The notes under the pieces are model-generated. The model was not told where the DNA came from. It did not search any database and worked only from the letters and a program-made list of their open reading frames with translations. The position numbers were made by a program, and so were the translations under genes. Of a stretch of 64,000 bases of DNA, positions 8,773 to 16,767 are shown piece by piece. The stretch lies in assembly GCA_964511575.1 (NCBI GenBank), contig CAZEFM010000007.1, forward strand, positions 1 through 64,000. Reading direction: 5' to 3'. Position 1 is the first letter of the stretch; every line of letters begins with the position of its first letter. This DNA comes from CALKHT01 sp964511575 (lineage in GTDB: Bacteria > Planctomycetota > Phycisphaerae > Phycisphaerales > Phycisphaeraceae).

Positions 8773-9795
8773 ATGCTGATGACGACCAAGCCGATGTTCG
8801 ACCTTGCCTACGATGGCGGGTTCGGCGTCGGGGCTTTTAACGTGAACAACATGGAAATCGTGCAGGGGATCATCGAGGCGTGCGCCGCCGAGAAAAGCCC
8901 GTGCATTCTGCAGATTTCCAAAGGGGCGCGCAAGTACGCGAACATGCGCTTCCTCAAGCACCTGATCGATGCGTGCGTCGAGGAATACCCCGATGTGCCC
9001 ATCGCGATCCACCTGGATCACGGCGACACGGTCGAACTGGTGCAGCAGTGCATCAACGACGGCTTCACCAGCGTGATGATTGACGGGTCGCACCACGAGT
9101 ATGAAGAGAACGTGGCGTTGTCGGCCGAAGCGGTGAAGGTGGCGCACGCGGCGGGCGTGGTCGTCGAGGCGGAACTGGGGATGCTCGGCGGGATCGAGGA
9201 AGACGTGGTGGGTCTCGACGCCGAGGAATACCAGAAGAACCTGGAGAAGTTCCTGACCGATCCGGAGCAGGCGGCCGACTTCGCCAAGCGGACGGGGATC
9301 GACAGCCTGGCGGTGGCGATCGGCACGTCGCACGGCGCGTACAAGTTCAAGCATGAAGCGGTGCTGGCGTTCGATCGCATCGAGCAGATCATGAAGACCT
9401 GCCCGGGCCTGCCGCTGGTGATGCACGGCTCGTCGAGCGTGCCGCAGGAGTTCATCGACCTGGTGAACAAGTACGGCGGCAACATGCCCAACGCCAAGGG
9501 CGTGCCCGAGGATCAGATCGCGATGGCGGTGCGCAAGTATGGCGTGTGCAAGGTGAACATCGACACCGACCTGCGTCTGGCGATGACGGCGAAGATCCGC
9601 GAGGTGTTCGCGACGAAGCCGGCGGAGTTCGACCCGCGCAACTACCTGGGCCCGGCCCGCGCGGCGATCGTGGAGATGGTCAAGCGCAAGCTGCACGTGC
9701 TGAACAGCGCCGGCAAGGCCGAAGCGGTGGTCGCCCACTGGAAGAAGCTGGGCGAACCGCTGCCGGAGTTCTATCGCAGCGCCGCGGCGGTGTGA
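8773..9795 (+). CDS. fba: Class II fructose-bisphosphate aldolase
   Basis: The 340-residue enzyme reversibly cleaves fructose 1,6-bisphosphate to dihydroxyacetone phosphate and glyceraldehyde 3-phosphate, using a divalent metal. Class II motifs are clear: GVGAFNVNN at the start, the metal-binding IAIHLDHGD near residue 80, MIDGSHHEYEENV near 103, EAELGMLGGIEEDVVG near 135, GTSHGAYKF near 187, VMHGSSSVP near 215 and KVNIDTDLRLA near 263. The start is ATG 8773, with GGAGAG upstream. An open frame extends further upstream but contains no conserved sequence. A rho-independent terminator follows 29 bases after the stop codon, so this is probably a single-gene unit. Confidence 0.95.
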   Translation: MLMTTKPMFDLAYDGGFGVGAFNVNNMEIVQGIIEACAAEKSPCILQISKGARKYANMRFLKHLIDACVEEYPDVPIAIHLDHGDTVELVQQCINDGFTSVMIDGSHHEYEENVALSAEAVKVAHAAGVVVEAELGMLGGIEEDVVGLDAEEYQKNLEKFLTDPEQAADFAKRTGIDSLAVAIGTSHGAYKFKHEAVLAFDRIEQIMKTCPGLPLVMHGSSSVPQEFIDLVNKYGGNMPNAKGVPEDQIAMAVRKYGVCKVNIDTDLRLAMTAKIREVFATKPAEFDPRNYLGPARAAIVEMVKRKLHVLNSAGKAEAVVAHWKKLGEPLPEFYRSAAAV

Positions 9796-9824
9796 GCGAA
9801 CACACGCGATTGAAAATGTTGAAG

Positions 9825-9857
9825 CCCACGGATGAGAATCCGTGGGTTTCCTTTTTT
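9825..9857 (+). terminator. Rho-independent terminator of fba
   Basis: A perfect nine-base-pair stem (CCCACGGAT and ATCCGTGGG) with a GAGA loop is followed by TTTCCTTTTTT. The GGAT-loop-ATCC core is shared with the hairpin family found elsewhere in the window. Confidence 0.9.
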
Positions 9858-9865
9858 ACGGGGGA

Positions 9866-9891
9866 CCCGGGGATGGCTATCCGCTGGCTTT
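9866..9891. repeat. GGAT-N4-ATCC hairpin element, copy 1
   Basis: CCCGGGGAT, GGCT, ATCCGCTGG and then CTTT: an imperfect hairpin of the dispersed family. It lies only nine bases after the T-tract of the fba terminator and 27 bases before the stop codon of the convergent ClC gene. Confidence 0.6.
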
Positions 9892-9918
9892 AAAAGGGAA
9901 GGGGGTTGGGTGACGTCT

Positions 9919-11184
9919 TTATTTGGCGTCGGCGGGGGCGAGGGTGGTGGCCATGGGGAGGTGGAACTCGGGCATTTCGCTGCGGGGTTGTTTGTACTGG
10001 ATGAGTTCGACGCGGTATCCCACGAGGTAACCGGTGAGGCTCGCCAGGAAGATGGGGATGGTGTGCCCCAGCCCGGTGAGGGTGAGAACGATGAGGGCGG
10101 AACTCAGGGGGGTTTGGGTGGCGGCGGCGTTGAAGGCGACCATGCCGGTGAGCATGGCGAGGGTGGGGTCGACGCCGGGAATGAGCATGGCGACAGCCTT
10201 GCCGATGAGCGCGCCCATGAAGAGGTGGGGGATGATGAGTCCGCCCTGCCAGTGGCCGTTGATGGTGACGCTGGCGGCGAGCATTTTGGCGATGAGGGTG
10301 CCCAGGATCAGAAGCACGGGCATGGTGTTGTGGAGCACGTGGTCCATCTCACGCGCGCCGTAGAAGTAGCTCAGGGGGAAGGCCCAACCGCACAGGCCGA
10401 TGATGAGGCCGGCGAGGGTGGTGCGGATGTAGATGGGCATGGGGAAACGTCGGGCGACCTTGCCGACGGACCGGAAGAGTGCGGCGTAGAAGTAGGCGGC
10501 GGCGGCTCCGAGGACGCCGATGCCCAGTGCGATGACCAGGTGCATGCCGGAGTCGGGCAGGATGGCGGAGGGGGACCACATCGGGGTGATGGGGTTGTTG
10601 AGGATGACGGCCATCACGAGGAAGCCGACGAAGCTGGTGAGGATGGTGGGGATGAGGGCTTCGTAGTATTCGAGTCCGCGTCGGTGGAGCATTTCCAGCC
10701 AGAGGAGCGAACCGCCGACGGGCGCGCCGAGGAACGCGCCGAAGCCCGCGCCCATGCCTGCGAGGGTGAGGATGCGTGCGAAGGAGGGATTTCGGAAGCG
10801 GTCGGCGAGCCAGGTGCCCATGGATCCGCAGATCTGGGTGAGCACGCCTTCGGGGCCTGCGCTTTGTCCGGCGACGAGGCCGAGCAGCGAGGTGGGGAGG
10901 ATGGGTTTGTTGTCGGCGTGATCGAGCCGTCCGGTGGCGTGGAAGCGTCTGACGATGGTGGACATGTTGCCGGGATCGCACCAGGCTTTGAGGATGAGGC
11001 CGATGATGAGTCCGGCGAGCGCGCTGATCCAGATGCGGTCGGCGGGTCCGATCGTGCCGGTGGCCCAGATCCAGTCATCGAGTGCGTGCCAGATGGTGGC
11101 GAAGGCTGCGCCGAAGAGGCCGACGAGGGTTCCCAGGACGACGCAGATGATCAGGAGGGTGCGATAGCGCTGCTGACTCAACAT
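9919..11184 (-). CDS. ClC-family chloride channel/antiporter
   Basis: The 421-residue integral membrane protein has about ten hydrophobic helices and the ClC signature regions in order. GQSAGPEGVLTQIC (residues ~107-120) corresponds to the GREGP loop and keeps the gating/proton glutamate. GHWQGGLIIPHLFMGALIG in the second half corresponds to the GGxFxPxL loop. The length is close to bacterial ClC proteins without a CBS tail. It would move chloride or another anion (possibly fluoride), by exchange for protons or as a channel. The tyrosine expected near the C-terminal end of the pore is not obvious to me. It stands alone, convergent with fba and downstream of the large operon on the same strand. 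Confidence 0.88.
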   Translation of the reverse strand: MLSQQRYRTLLIICVVLGTLVGLFGAAFATIWHALDDWIWATGTIGPADRIWISALAGLIIGLILKAWCDPGNMSTIVRRFHATGRLDHADNKPILPTSLLGLVAGQSAGPEGVLTQICGSMGTWLADRFRNPSFARILTLAGMGAGFGAFLGAPVGGSLLWLEMLHRRGLEYYEALIPTILTSFVGFLVMAVILNNPITPMWSPSAILPDSGMHLVIALGIGVLGAAAAYFYAALFRSVGKVARRFPMPIYIRTTLAGLIIGLCGWAFPLSYFYGAREMDHVLHNTMPVLLILGTLIAKMLAASVTINGHWQGGLIIPHLFMGALIGKAVAMLIPGVDPTLAMLTGMVAFNAAATQTPLSSALIVLTLTGLGHTIPIFLASLTGYLVGYRVELIQYKQPRSEMPEFHLPMATTLAPADAK

Positions 11185-11242
11185 GGGGGTGCGATACTCC
11201 GATTAGCACCGCACGATAGCGGGGTGGAGCGGGTATGACCAG

Positions 11243-11268
11243 CCCGGGGATGGCGATCCGCGTGCTTT
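11243..11268. repeat. GGAT-N4-ATCC hairpin element, copy 2
   Basis: CCCGGGGAT, GGCG, ATCCGCGTG and CTTT form a hairpin family member seven bases from the stop codon of the WD40 protein gene and upstream of the ClC start, so it lies in the 3' untranslated region of the operon. Confidence 0.6.
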
Positions 11269-11274
11269 GGGGGG

Positions 11275-14232
11275 TTATTGGGCGGCGAGTTTGAGGGATT
11301 GGTATTGTTCGGTGAGGGCGTCGAGCCTGGCCTGCGCGGCGGTGAGGGCCTGTTTGGCTTCGTCGCGGGCGGTGGCGAGGGGGGCGAGGGCTTTTTCCAG
11401 TTCGGCGAGTTTGGGTTCGAGAGCGGTGATGCGGTCGGGCAACGCGGCGAGGTCGGTCTGCGCCTGGGCGACGTCGTTGCGGGCGGCGAGGACGGCTTTG
11501 AGCGCGGCCTGGACGGCGGCTTCGCGGGTGGCGATCCGCTCCTGCGCGGCGGCGAGGTCGGCTTTGAGCGCCTCGAGGGTGGCGGCGGATTTGGTGACGG
11601 CGTCGGCGAGTGCGGCGTTGTCCGGTGAGGCGGCGGCGCGGGCGACGATCACGGCGTGCAGCGATTCAGCCTGCCGCACGAGTGCCTGGCAATCGGCGGC
11701 GTGCGTGAGTGCGGCGTCGACCTGATCCTCGGCTTCGTGTGCGGCGAAGTAGCTGCGATACACGAGATGGTTGACCAGCGTGAGACGGGTGGGGCCTGCG
11801 GTGAGCTGTCGGGTGAGTTTGTCGCGCTCGGCACGCAGGGCGTCACGCTCGGATTCAACGGTTGCGGCGGCGGCCTGGTGCTCCTCGAAGGCGGCTTCGC
11901 GGGCGGTCACCTCATCCCGCGCGGCGATCACCTGCAGGTTGAAGTGCGCGGCGGTCCAGTGGGCGTGCTCACGCTCGGCGGCGGCGCGTTGGGCGGCGGC
12001 TTCCTTGAGCGCGGCCTGCTTTTCTTCCGCGGTGGTGGTGAGCGACTTCACCTTTTCGTCGAGCGCTTTGACCTTTGCGAGGGCGGCCTCCTGCTCTTTG
12101 ATGGCGGCGGCCATGCGCTCGGTCATGGCTTTGTGTTCAGCCGTTGCCGTTTGGTGGGCAGCGGACTGTTCCGCGAGTTTCGCTTCGACGGCTTTGACCT
12201 GCTGCTCGGCCTGATTGAGTGCGGCGGAGGCGGCGTTGAGCGCGTCGGTGGCCTGCGCGAGTTGGGCGGCGTGCTGTTCGACGGCAGCGGAGGCGGCGGT
12301 GACAGCCTGCTGAGCGGCGTCCGCGGCGGATTGCGCTTCGGCGGCGGCCTGGGCGAGTGCGGCATCCTCCGGCGTGGCGTCGGCCTTCTCTTTGGCGACG
12401 ACGGCAGCCTGGGCGGCCTGCTCGGCTTCTTCGGTGCGTGCAGCGAGGGCGGCGGTCGCTTCCTCGTGTCTGGCAACATGGTCGCGACGGGCTGCTTCGG
12501 CGGCCTGCATGGCTTTGACGGCCTGATCACGCTCGGCACGCCGGGCGTTGAGTTCATTGCCGGCTTCGATCTCGGCCTTGGCCAGCGCGAGCGCCTTCTC
12601 ACGTATGGCGGTGATCTGCTTATTCAGCTCCGCGACAGTCTGCGCGATCTCGCCGATCTGCTTCTGCGCGGCGGCGAACGCCTGCTTCGCCTCGTCGACC
12701 TGTTTGGCGACGGCGGCGTGTTCGGCGGCGTGCTTGTCGTGCGCGGCTTTCACTTCATCGAGACGCTTCTGCGCGGCGGCGATGCGGTCGGTCAGCGACG
12801 GCGGGTTGCTGTCGAGCGTGCCCAGCGGTTTGCCATCCTCGGCACTGAAGATGCGCACGTTGCCCAGCCAGTCGCCGACGATGACGCGCTTGCCTTCGTG
12901 GTCGAACGCGGCGGTGAGGGTGAGGTCATCGGATGCGCGGATGGCGCGTTGCTGTTGCCCTTCGCCGTTCCAGATTTTGACGTGGTTGTCGCGTCCGGTG
13001 GTGACGAGTCGGCCATCGTGGGTGTAGCGGACGCTGAGCGTTCCGCCGCCGTGAGCGTTCCAGTTGCGCACGCGTTTGCCATCGTGCATGGACCAGAGCC
13101 GCACCTGCCCGTCCTCGCTGGCGGAGGCGAGGATGTTGGAGTCGGGTCGGAAGTCGAGGCTGGTGATGGCCTGTTCGTGCCCTTCAAGCGTGTGGAAGAG
13201 GTTGCCCGTGGCGGCTTCCCAGACGTGCAGCCCGCCGTTGCGGTCTGCGGTGGCGAGGAGCACGGCATCGGGGCTGAAGGTGATGGCGGTGATCCACTCG
13301 GTGTGCTTGGTGATGGTGTGCAGCCGTTCACCATCGGCGGTGGCGTGGATGCGCACAACCTTACCCGGGCCTCCCAGCGCGACGCGGGACTGATCGGCGG
13401 CGACGTCGGCGGCGAGCACGGTGTCGTACTCCTCACCCAGCCGTGTGAGGCGCTGCCCGGTGGTGACGTCGTAGAGGTTGACGAAGCCTTCCTTCGCACC
13501 GCGTCCGCCGCCGACCATCAGCACGTTACCGCTGCGGCTGAAGCGGATGGTTTCGGGGAAGGCATCATCGAAGGGCAGCACGCCGACGAGCTGCTGCGTG
13601 TCGAGGTTGTAGAGGAGGATTTGTTTCTGCCCGCCGATGGCGACGAGGGGCGCCCATGGGCTGGCGGCGAGGGTGGTGACGGCGTTGGTGCGTTCGGTGC
13701 GAACGAAGGGTTCCAGCCGCACATCGTTGGGCATGGCGGCGGGGCCTTCGGGCTTACCGGTGGGCGCGCCGGCGAGGGAGAGGTCGAGCTTCTTTTTGAG
13801 CTTGGGGGCCTTGGAGCCTTTGTTTTCCAGCGCGCCCGCTTCGAGCCACTTGCGGAACACATCCAGTTCCGCCTGCGGCAACTTGTCGCGGTTGGGCGGC
13901 ATGGTGGGTTCCTGGGCGTGGGTGATGACGGCGTAGAGCTTGGAGCCGCCCGGGTCGCCCGGTTCGATGATTGCGCCGCCGCTGCCGCCGTTCATCGCGC
14001 CCATGTAGGTGCTCAGGTCGAGCCCGCCGCGTGCGCGGTCGGGGTTGTGACAACTGAGGCAGTGGGTGCGCAGGATGGGCGTGATGTGGTCGTCGAAGGT
14101 GATTTTTTCGTTGGCGAGCGCTGGAGTGGCGAGGAAGAGGAGGAGAAGGCACGGAGACACGTAGGCACGGAGGGTGCAGGAAGCGACGCGACTTGTCGCG
14201 TTGTTGCAAAACCGGGGGACGAACGCTTTCAC
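11275..14232 (-). CDS. Secreted planctomycete cytochrome c (PSCyt1) - WD40 - coiled-coil protein
   Basis: The 985-residue protein is the last gene of the DUF1501 operon. GTG 14232 is chosen because AGGAG lies six bases upstream. A signal peptide (LLLLFLATPALA) is followed at residues 58-62 by CLSCH, a haem c motif. After it comes the PSCyt1-like context RGGLDLSTYMGAMNGGSGG and EPTMPPNRDKLP. Residues ~160-470 contain WD40 blades (for example HTEWITAITFSPD, HEQAITSLDFRPDSNILASAS). About 500 Ala/Glu/Lys/Gln-rich residues follow, predicted as a long coiled coil. Cytochrome-WD40 fusions are known in planctomycetes, but their role is not established. The long coiled coil suggests a spacer or scaffold in the periplasm. 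A long open frame on the opposite strand is a composition artefact. Confidence 0.85.
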   Translation of the reverse strand: MKAFVPRFCNNATSRVASCTLRAYVSPCLLLLFLATPALANEKITFDDHITPILRTHCLSCHNPDRARGGLDLSTYMGAMNGGSGGAIIEPGDPGGSKLYAVITHAQEPTMPPNRDKLPQAELDVFRKWLEAGALENKGSKAPKLKKKLDLSLAGAPTGKPEGPAAMPNDVRLEPFVRTERTNAVTTLAASPWAPLVAIGGQKQILLYNLDTQQLVGVLPFDDAFPETIRFSRSGNVLMVGGGRGAKEGFVNLYDVTTGQRLTRLGEEYDTVLAADVAADQSRVALGGPGKVVRIHATADGERLHTITKHTEWITAITFSPDAVLLATADRNGGLHVWEAATGNLFHTLEGHEQAITSLDFRPDSNILASASEDGQVRLWSMHDGKRVRNWNAHGGGTLSVRYTHDGRLVTTGRDNHVKIWNGEGQQQRAIRASDDLTLTAAFDHEGKRVIVGDWLGNVRIFSAEDGKPLGTLDSNPPSLTDRIAAAQKRLDEVKAAHDKHAAEHAAVAKQVDEAKQAFAAAQKQIGEIAQTVAELNKQITAIREKALALAKAEIEAGNELNARRAERDQAVKAMQAAEAARRDHVARHEEATAALAARTEEAEQAAQAAVVAKEKADATPEDAALAQAAAEAQSAADAAQQAVTAASAAVEQHAAQLAQATDALNAASAALNQAEQQVKAVEAKLAEQSAAHQTATAEHKAMTERMAAAIKEQEAALAKVKALDEKVKSLTTTAEEKQAALKEAAAQRAAAEREHAHWTAAHFNLQVIAARDEVTAREAAFEEHQAAAATVESERDALRAERDKLTRQLTAGPTRLTLVNHLVYRSYFAAHEAEDQVDAALTHAADCQALVRQAESLHAVIVARAAASPDNAALADAVTKSAATLEALKADLAAAQERIATREAAVQAALKAVLAARNDVAQAQTDLAALPDRITALEPKLAELEKALAPLATARDEAKQALTAAQARLDALTEQYQSLKLAAQ

Positions 14233-14308
14233 GGGAAACTCCTGAACCAATCGTGCGTCTTCCTGAACAGGGCGTGGGCGTGGTACGCGGTGGCGATCAC
14301 GTCCGGCA

Positions 14309-16759
14309 TCAGTGGTTGAACATGAACTCCTTGGAATTCATGAGCGCCCAGAAGATGTCTTCGAGGATGGCCTGCTTGTTGTCCTCCGCGTTGACCGCTT
14401 CGAGGAGTTTGGCCATTTCCTCGTCGGTCGGGAAGCGGGTGACGGTGCGCACGTAAAGCGAGCGAATAATCTCCTCGGGCGTTTTGCCTGCATCGAGCAG
14501 GTTTTTGACGACCTTGCCCTCGTTGATCTTGTTGTTGACGGTGACGCCGTTGAGCAGGTGCAGCGCCTGCGAGAGGTTGGGTTCCATGGAGACTTCGCAG
14601 GAGCAGACGGTTTCGCGCTTGGCGCGGCCGAAGGTGGTGAGGAAGTAGTTGCTCGTGCTGCCATCGGCGATCTGCACCGCCCGCGCGCCCAGCGGCAGGC
14701 CGCGGAACTTGTTGCGCGTTTCGGTGGCCTGCGTGATGACATCGAGCAGGACTTCGGCACGCACGCGTCGGATGGTCGCGCGGGCGAAGTTGCGATCGTC
14801 GAGCTTGTTGGTGTCGTTGGGCTGGGTGGCACGCTGGTAAGCGCGGGAGTTGCAGATGTCGCGCACCAGGCGTTTGAAGTCGTAGTTGTACTCGGTGAAG
14901 CGTTTGGCCAGTTCATCGAGCAATTCCGCGTTGGAAGGCGGGTTGCTGATGCGCACATCGTCGACGGGTTCGATGATCCCGCGCCCCATGAAGTGCGCCC
15001 AGATGATGTTGGCGAGGTTGCTGGCGAAGTAGGGGTTTTCGGGGGAGGCGAGCCATTCGGCGAGGACGGCCCGGCGGTCCTTGCCGTTCACATCGGCAAC
15101 GCTGCCTCCGAGGAAGCGCGGCGCGACAGGCTGCTTGGTGATGGGGTGGTTCACGTCCCCGCCACCGCGGTTGAAGACGATGGTTTCGCGCGGATCTTCC
15201 GCACCCTTACGGCCGATCTGCCCGAAGAAGGCGGCGAAGCCGTAGTAATCGTCCATCGTCCAGCGGTCGAAGGGGTGGTTGTGACACTGGGCGCACTGCA
15301 GGCGCATGCCCATGAAGACCTGTGCGGTGTTCTCGGCGATGAGCAGCGTGTCGTTGGTGATCTGGTAGTAGTTGGTTGCCGGTTCGGTGAACGTGCCGCC
15401 GTTCGCTGAGAGCAGTTCGCGTGCGATCTCGTTGAAGGGGCGGTTGTCGGCGATGCGTTCCTGGAGGAAGTTGTAGTAGAGCAGGGCGGCCTTGTAGCTG
15501 ACCTGCGGGCTGGAGCGGATCTGCAGCAGTTCCGCCCACTTCATCACCCACATCTCGACGAATTCCTTGCGGTCGAGCAGTTCATCGATGAGTTTTTCGC
15601 GTTTGTCGGGGTCGGTGCTGGACATGAAGCGCTCGTATTCCTCCTGCGTGGGCAGTTGGCCGATCACGTCGATGTAGACGCGGCGGAGGAAGACTTCATC
15701 GCTTGCCAGTTCCGAGGGGACGATGCGCATCTTGCGCAGCTTGGCGTTGATGAGTTCGTCGATGTAGTTGTTGGCGGGCTGGTCGGGGTATTCGGCGGGG
15801 GCGTCGTGGGGGATGATGATGGCGTGGGAGCCGACGGTGAAGGTGGCGAACCGCGCCATGATGAACGCTTCGCCGCGCTGCTGCGCGGTGACGAGGCCGT
15901 TCTTGTCGATGGTGGCGGAGTTGTCGTTGTTGGAGAGGAACAGAGCGAGCGAGGTGACATCGCGGTCGGTGCCATCGGAGTACCTGGCACGAACGGTCAT
16001 TTGCTGGGTGGCGCCGGTGCCCTGCAGGACGAGACGATCGGGCATGACTTCCAGCGCGATGGGGACGGCGACGTCATCGGAATCCCTGGGCGCGCCGGCT
16101 TCGAGCCATCGTACGAGCGTTTGCTCGTACTGGTCGCCGGTTTCGAAGAGGATGCCGCCGGTGTGGGGTGCATTGCCGACGGACTTGGCGATCATGAGGC
16201 TTTCGCGGGGCAGGGCGAGGTTGATGCGTCGGGCGGCGATTTCACGGGTGAGGCGGTGGTAGTCGCCATCGGGATCGTAGCCGAAGAGAGAAAGCTGGAA
16301 TCCGTCCTTGCCGCGTGCCGAGCCGTGGCATGCCCCGCTGTTGCAGCCGGCACGCATGAAGATGGGCATCACGTCGAGTTTGAAGCTGATGGGACGTTCG
16401 GCTTTGGCCTGCACGACGGTGACGGGGATGACGGCGCTGAGGCCATCGACTTCGACGTTGATGTGTGTGCTGCCGTCGGCGACGGGCCGGGCGACGTTCA
16501 CATCGAGGTCGATGCAGGCGGGGTCCTGCACGTTGAATTTGGCTTTGTGGGTGACATCGCGGGTGACGCCATCGGGTTCGACGATCTGCACGACGATGGA
16601 CTGGTAGTCGCGCGCGGTGTGGAGCGACACCTCAGCGGGGAAGACGGACAGGCGTCGGCCGTTGTCCGCGCGTGCGGTGGTGGTGAACAGGCAGACGGCA
16701 AGCAGTGTGAGCAGCCCGACCACGGGGGCGGGGCTGATGCGGTGTGTGGTGTGATGCAT
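14309..16759 (-). CDS. DUF1549/DUF1553 planctomycete secreted protein with cytochrome-like motifs
   Basis: The 816-residue protein has a signal peptide (VVGLLTLLAVCLFTTTARA). It continues with an Ig-like N-terminal domain (FPAEVSLHTARDYQSIVVQ), a CNSGACHG motif resembling a haem c or c-type site, a second Ig/BIG2-like stretch (LVLQGTGATQQMTVRARYSDGTDRDVTS), then DUF1549 (YIDELINAKLRKMRIVPSELASD onward). CAQCHNHPFDRW, a canonical CxxCH site, follows, and then DUF1553 to the C-terminus. ATG 16759 is chosen, with AGGAG 11 bases upstream. GTG 16771 overlaps the previous stop codon and is the alternative. The family is expanded in planctomycetes and often paired with DUF1501 proteins, as here. The reaction is unknown. 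Confidence 0.87.
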   Translation of the reverse strand: MHHTTHRISPAPVVGLLTLLAVCLFTTTARADNGRRLSVFPAEVSLHTARDYQSIVVQIVEPDGVTRDVTHKAKFNVQDPACIDLDVNVARPVADGSTHINVEVDGLSAVIPVTVVQAKAERPISFKLDVMPIFMRAGCNSGACHGSARGKDGFQLSLFGYDPDGDYHRLTREIAARRINLALPRESLMIAKSVGNAPHTGGILFETGDQYEQTLVRWLEAGAPRDSDDVAVPIALEVMPDRLVLQGTGATQQMTVRARYSDGTDRDVTSLALFLSNNDNSATIDKNGLVTAQQRGEAFIMARFATFTVGSHAIIIPHDAPAEYPDQPANNYIDELINAKLRKMRIVPSELASDEVFLRRVYIDVIGQLPTQEEYERFMSSTDPDKREKLIDELLDRKEFVEMWVMKWAELLQIRSSPQVSYKAALLYYNFLQERIADNRPFNEIARELLSANGGTFTEPATNYYQITNDTLLIAENTAQVFMGMRLQCAQCHNHPFDRWTMDDYYGFAAFFGQIGRKGAEDPRETIVFNRGGGDVNHPITKQPVAPRFLGGSVADVNGKDRRAVLAEWLASPENPYFASNLANIIWAHFMGRGIIEPVDDVRISNPPSNAELLDELAKRFTEYNYDFKRLVRDICNSRAYQRATQPNDTNKLDDRNFARATIRRVRAEVLLDVITQATETRNKFRGLPLGARAVQIADGSTSNYFLTTFGRAKRETVCSCEVSMEPNLSQALHLLNGVTVNNKINEGKVVKNLLDAGKTPEEIIRSLYVRTVTRFPTDEEMAKLLEAVNAEDNKQAILEDIFWALMNSKEFMFNH

Positions 16760-16767
16760 GTTCGATC

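Noticed and set aside
11656..14319. An 887-codon open frame on the + strand
   Set aside because: It is exactly antisense to the cytochrome-WD40 gene, and its translation is Gly/Val/Phe-rich without family motifs. Long antisense frames are expected in GC-rich DNA with strong third-position bias.
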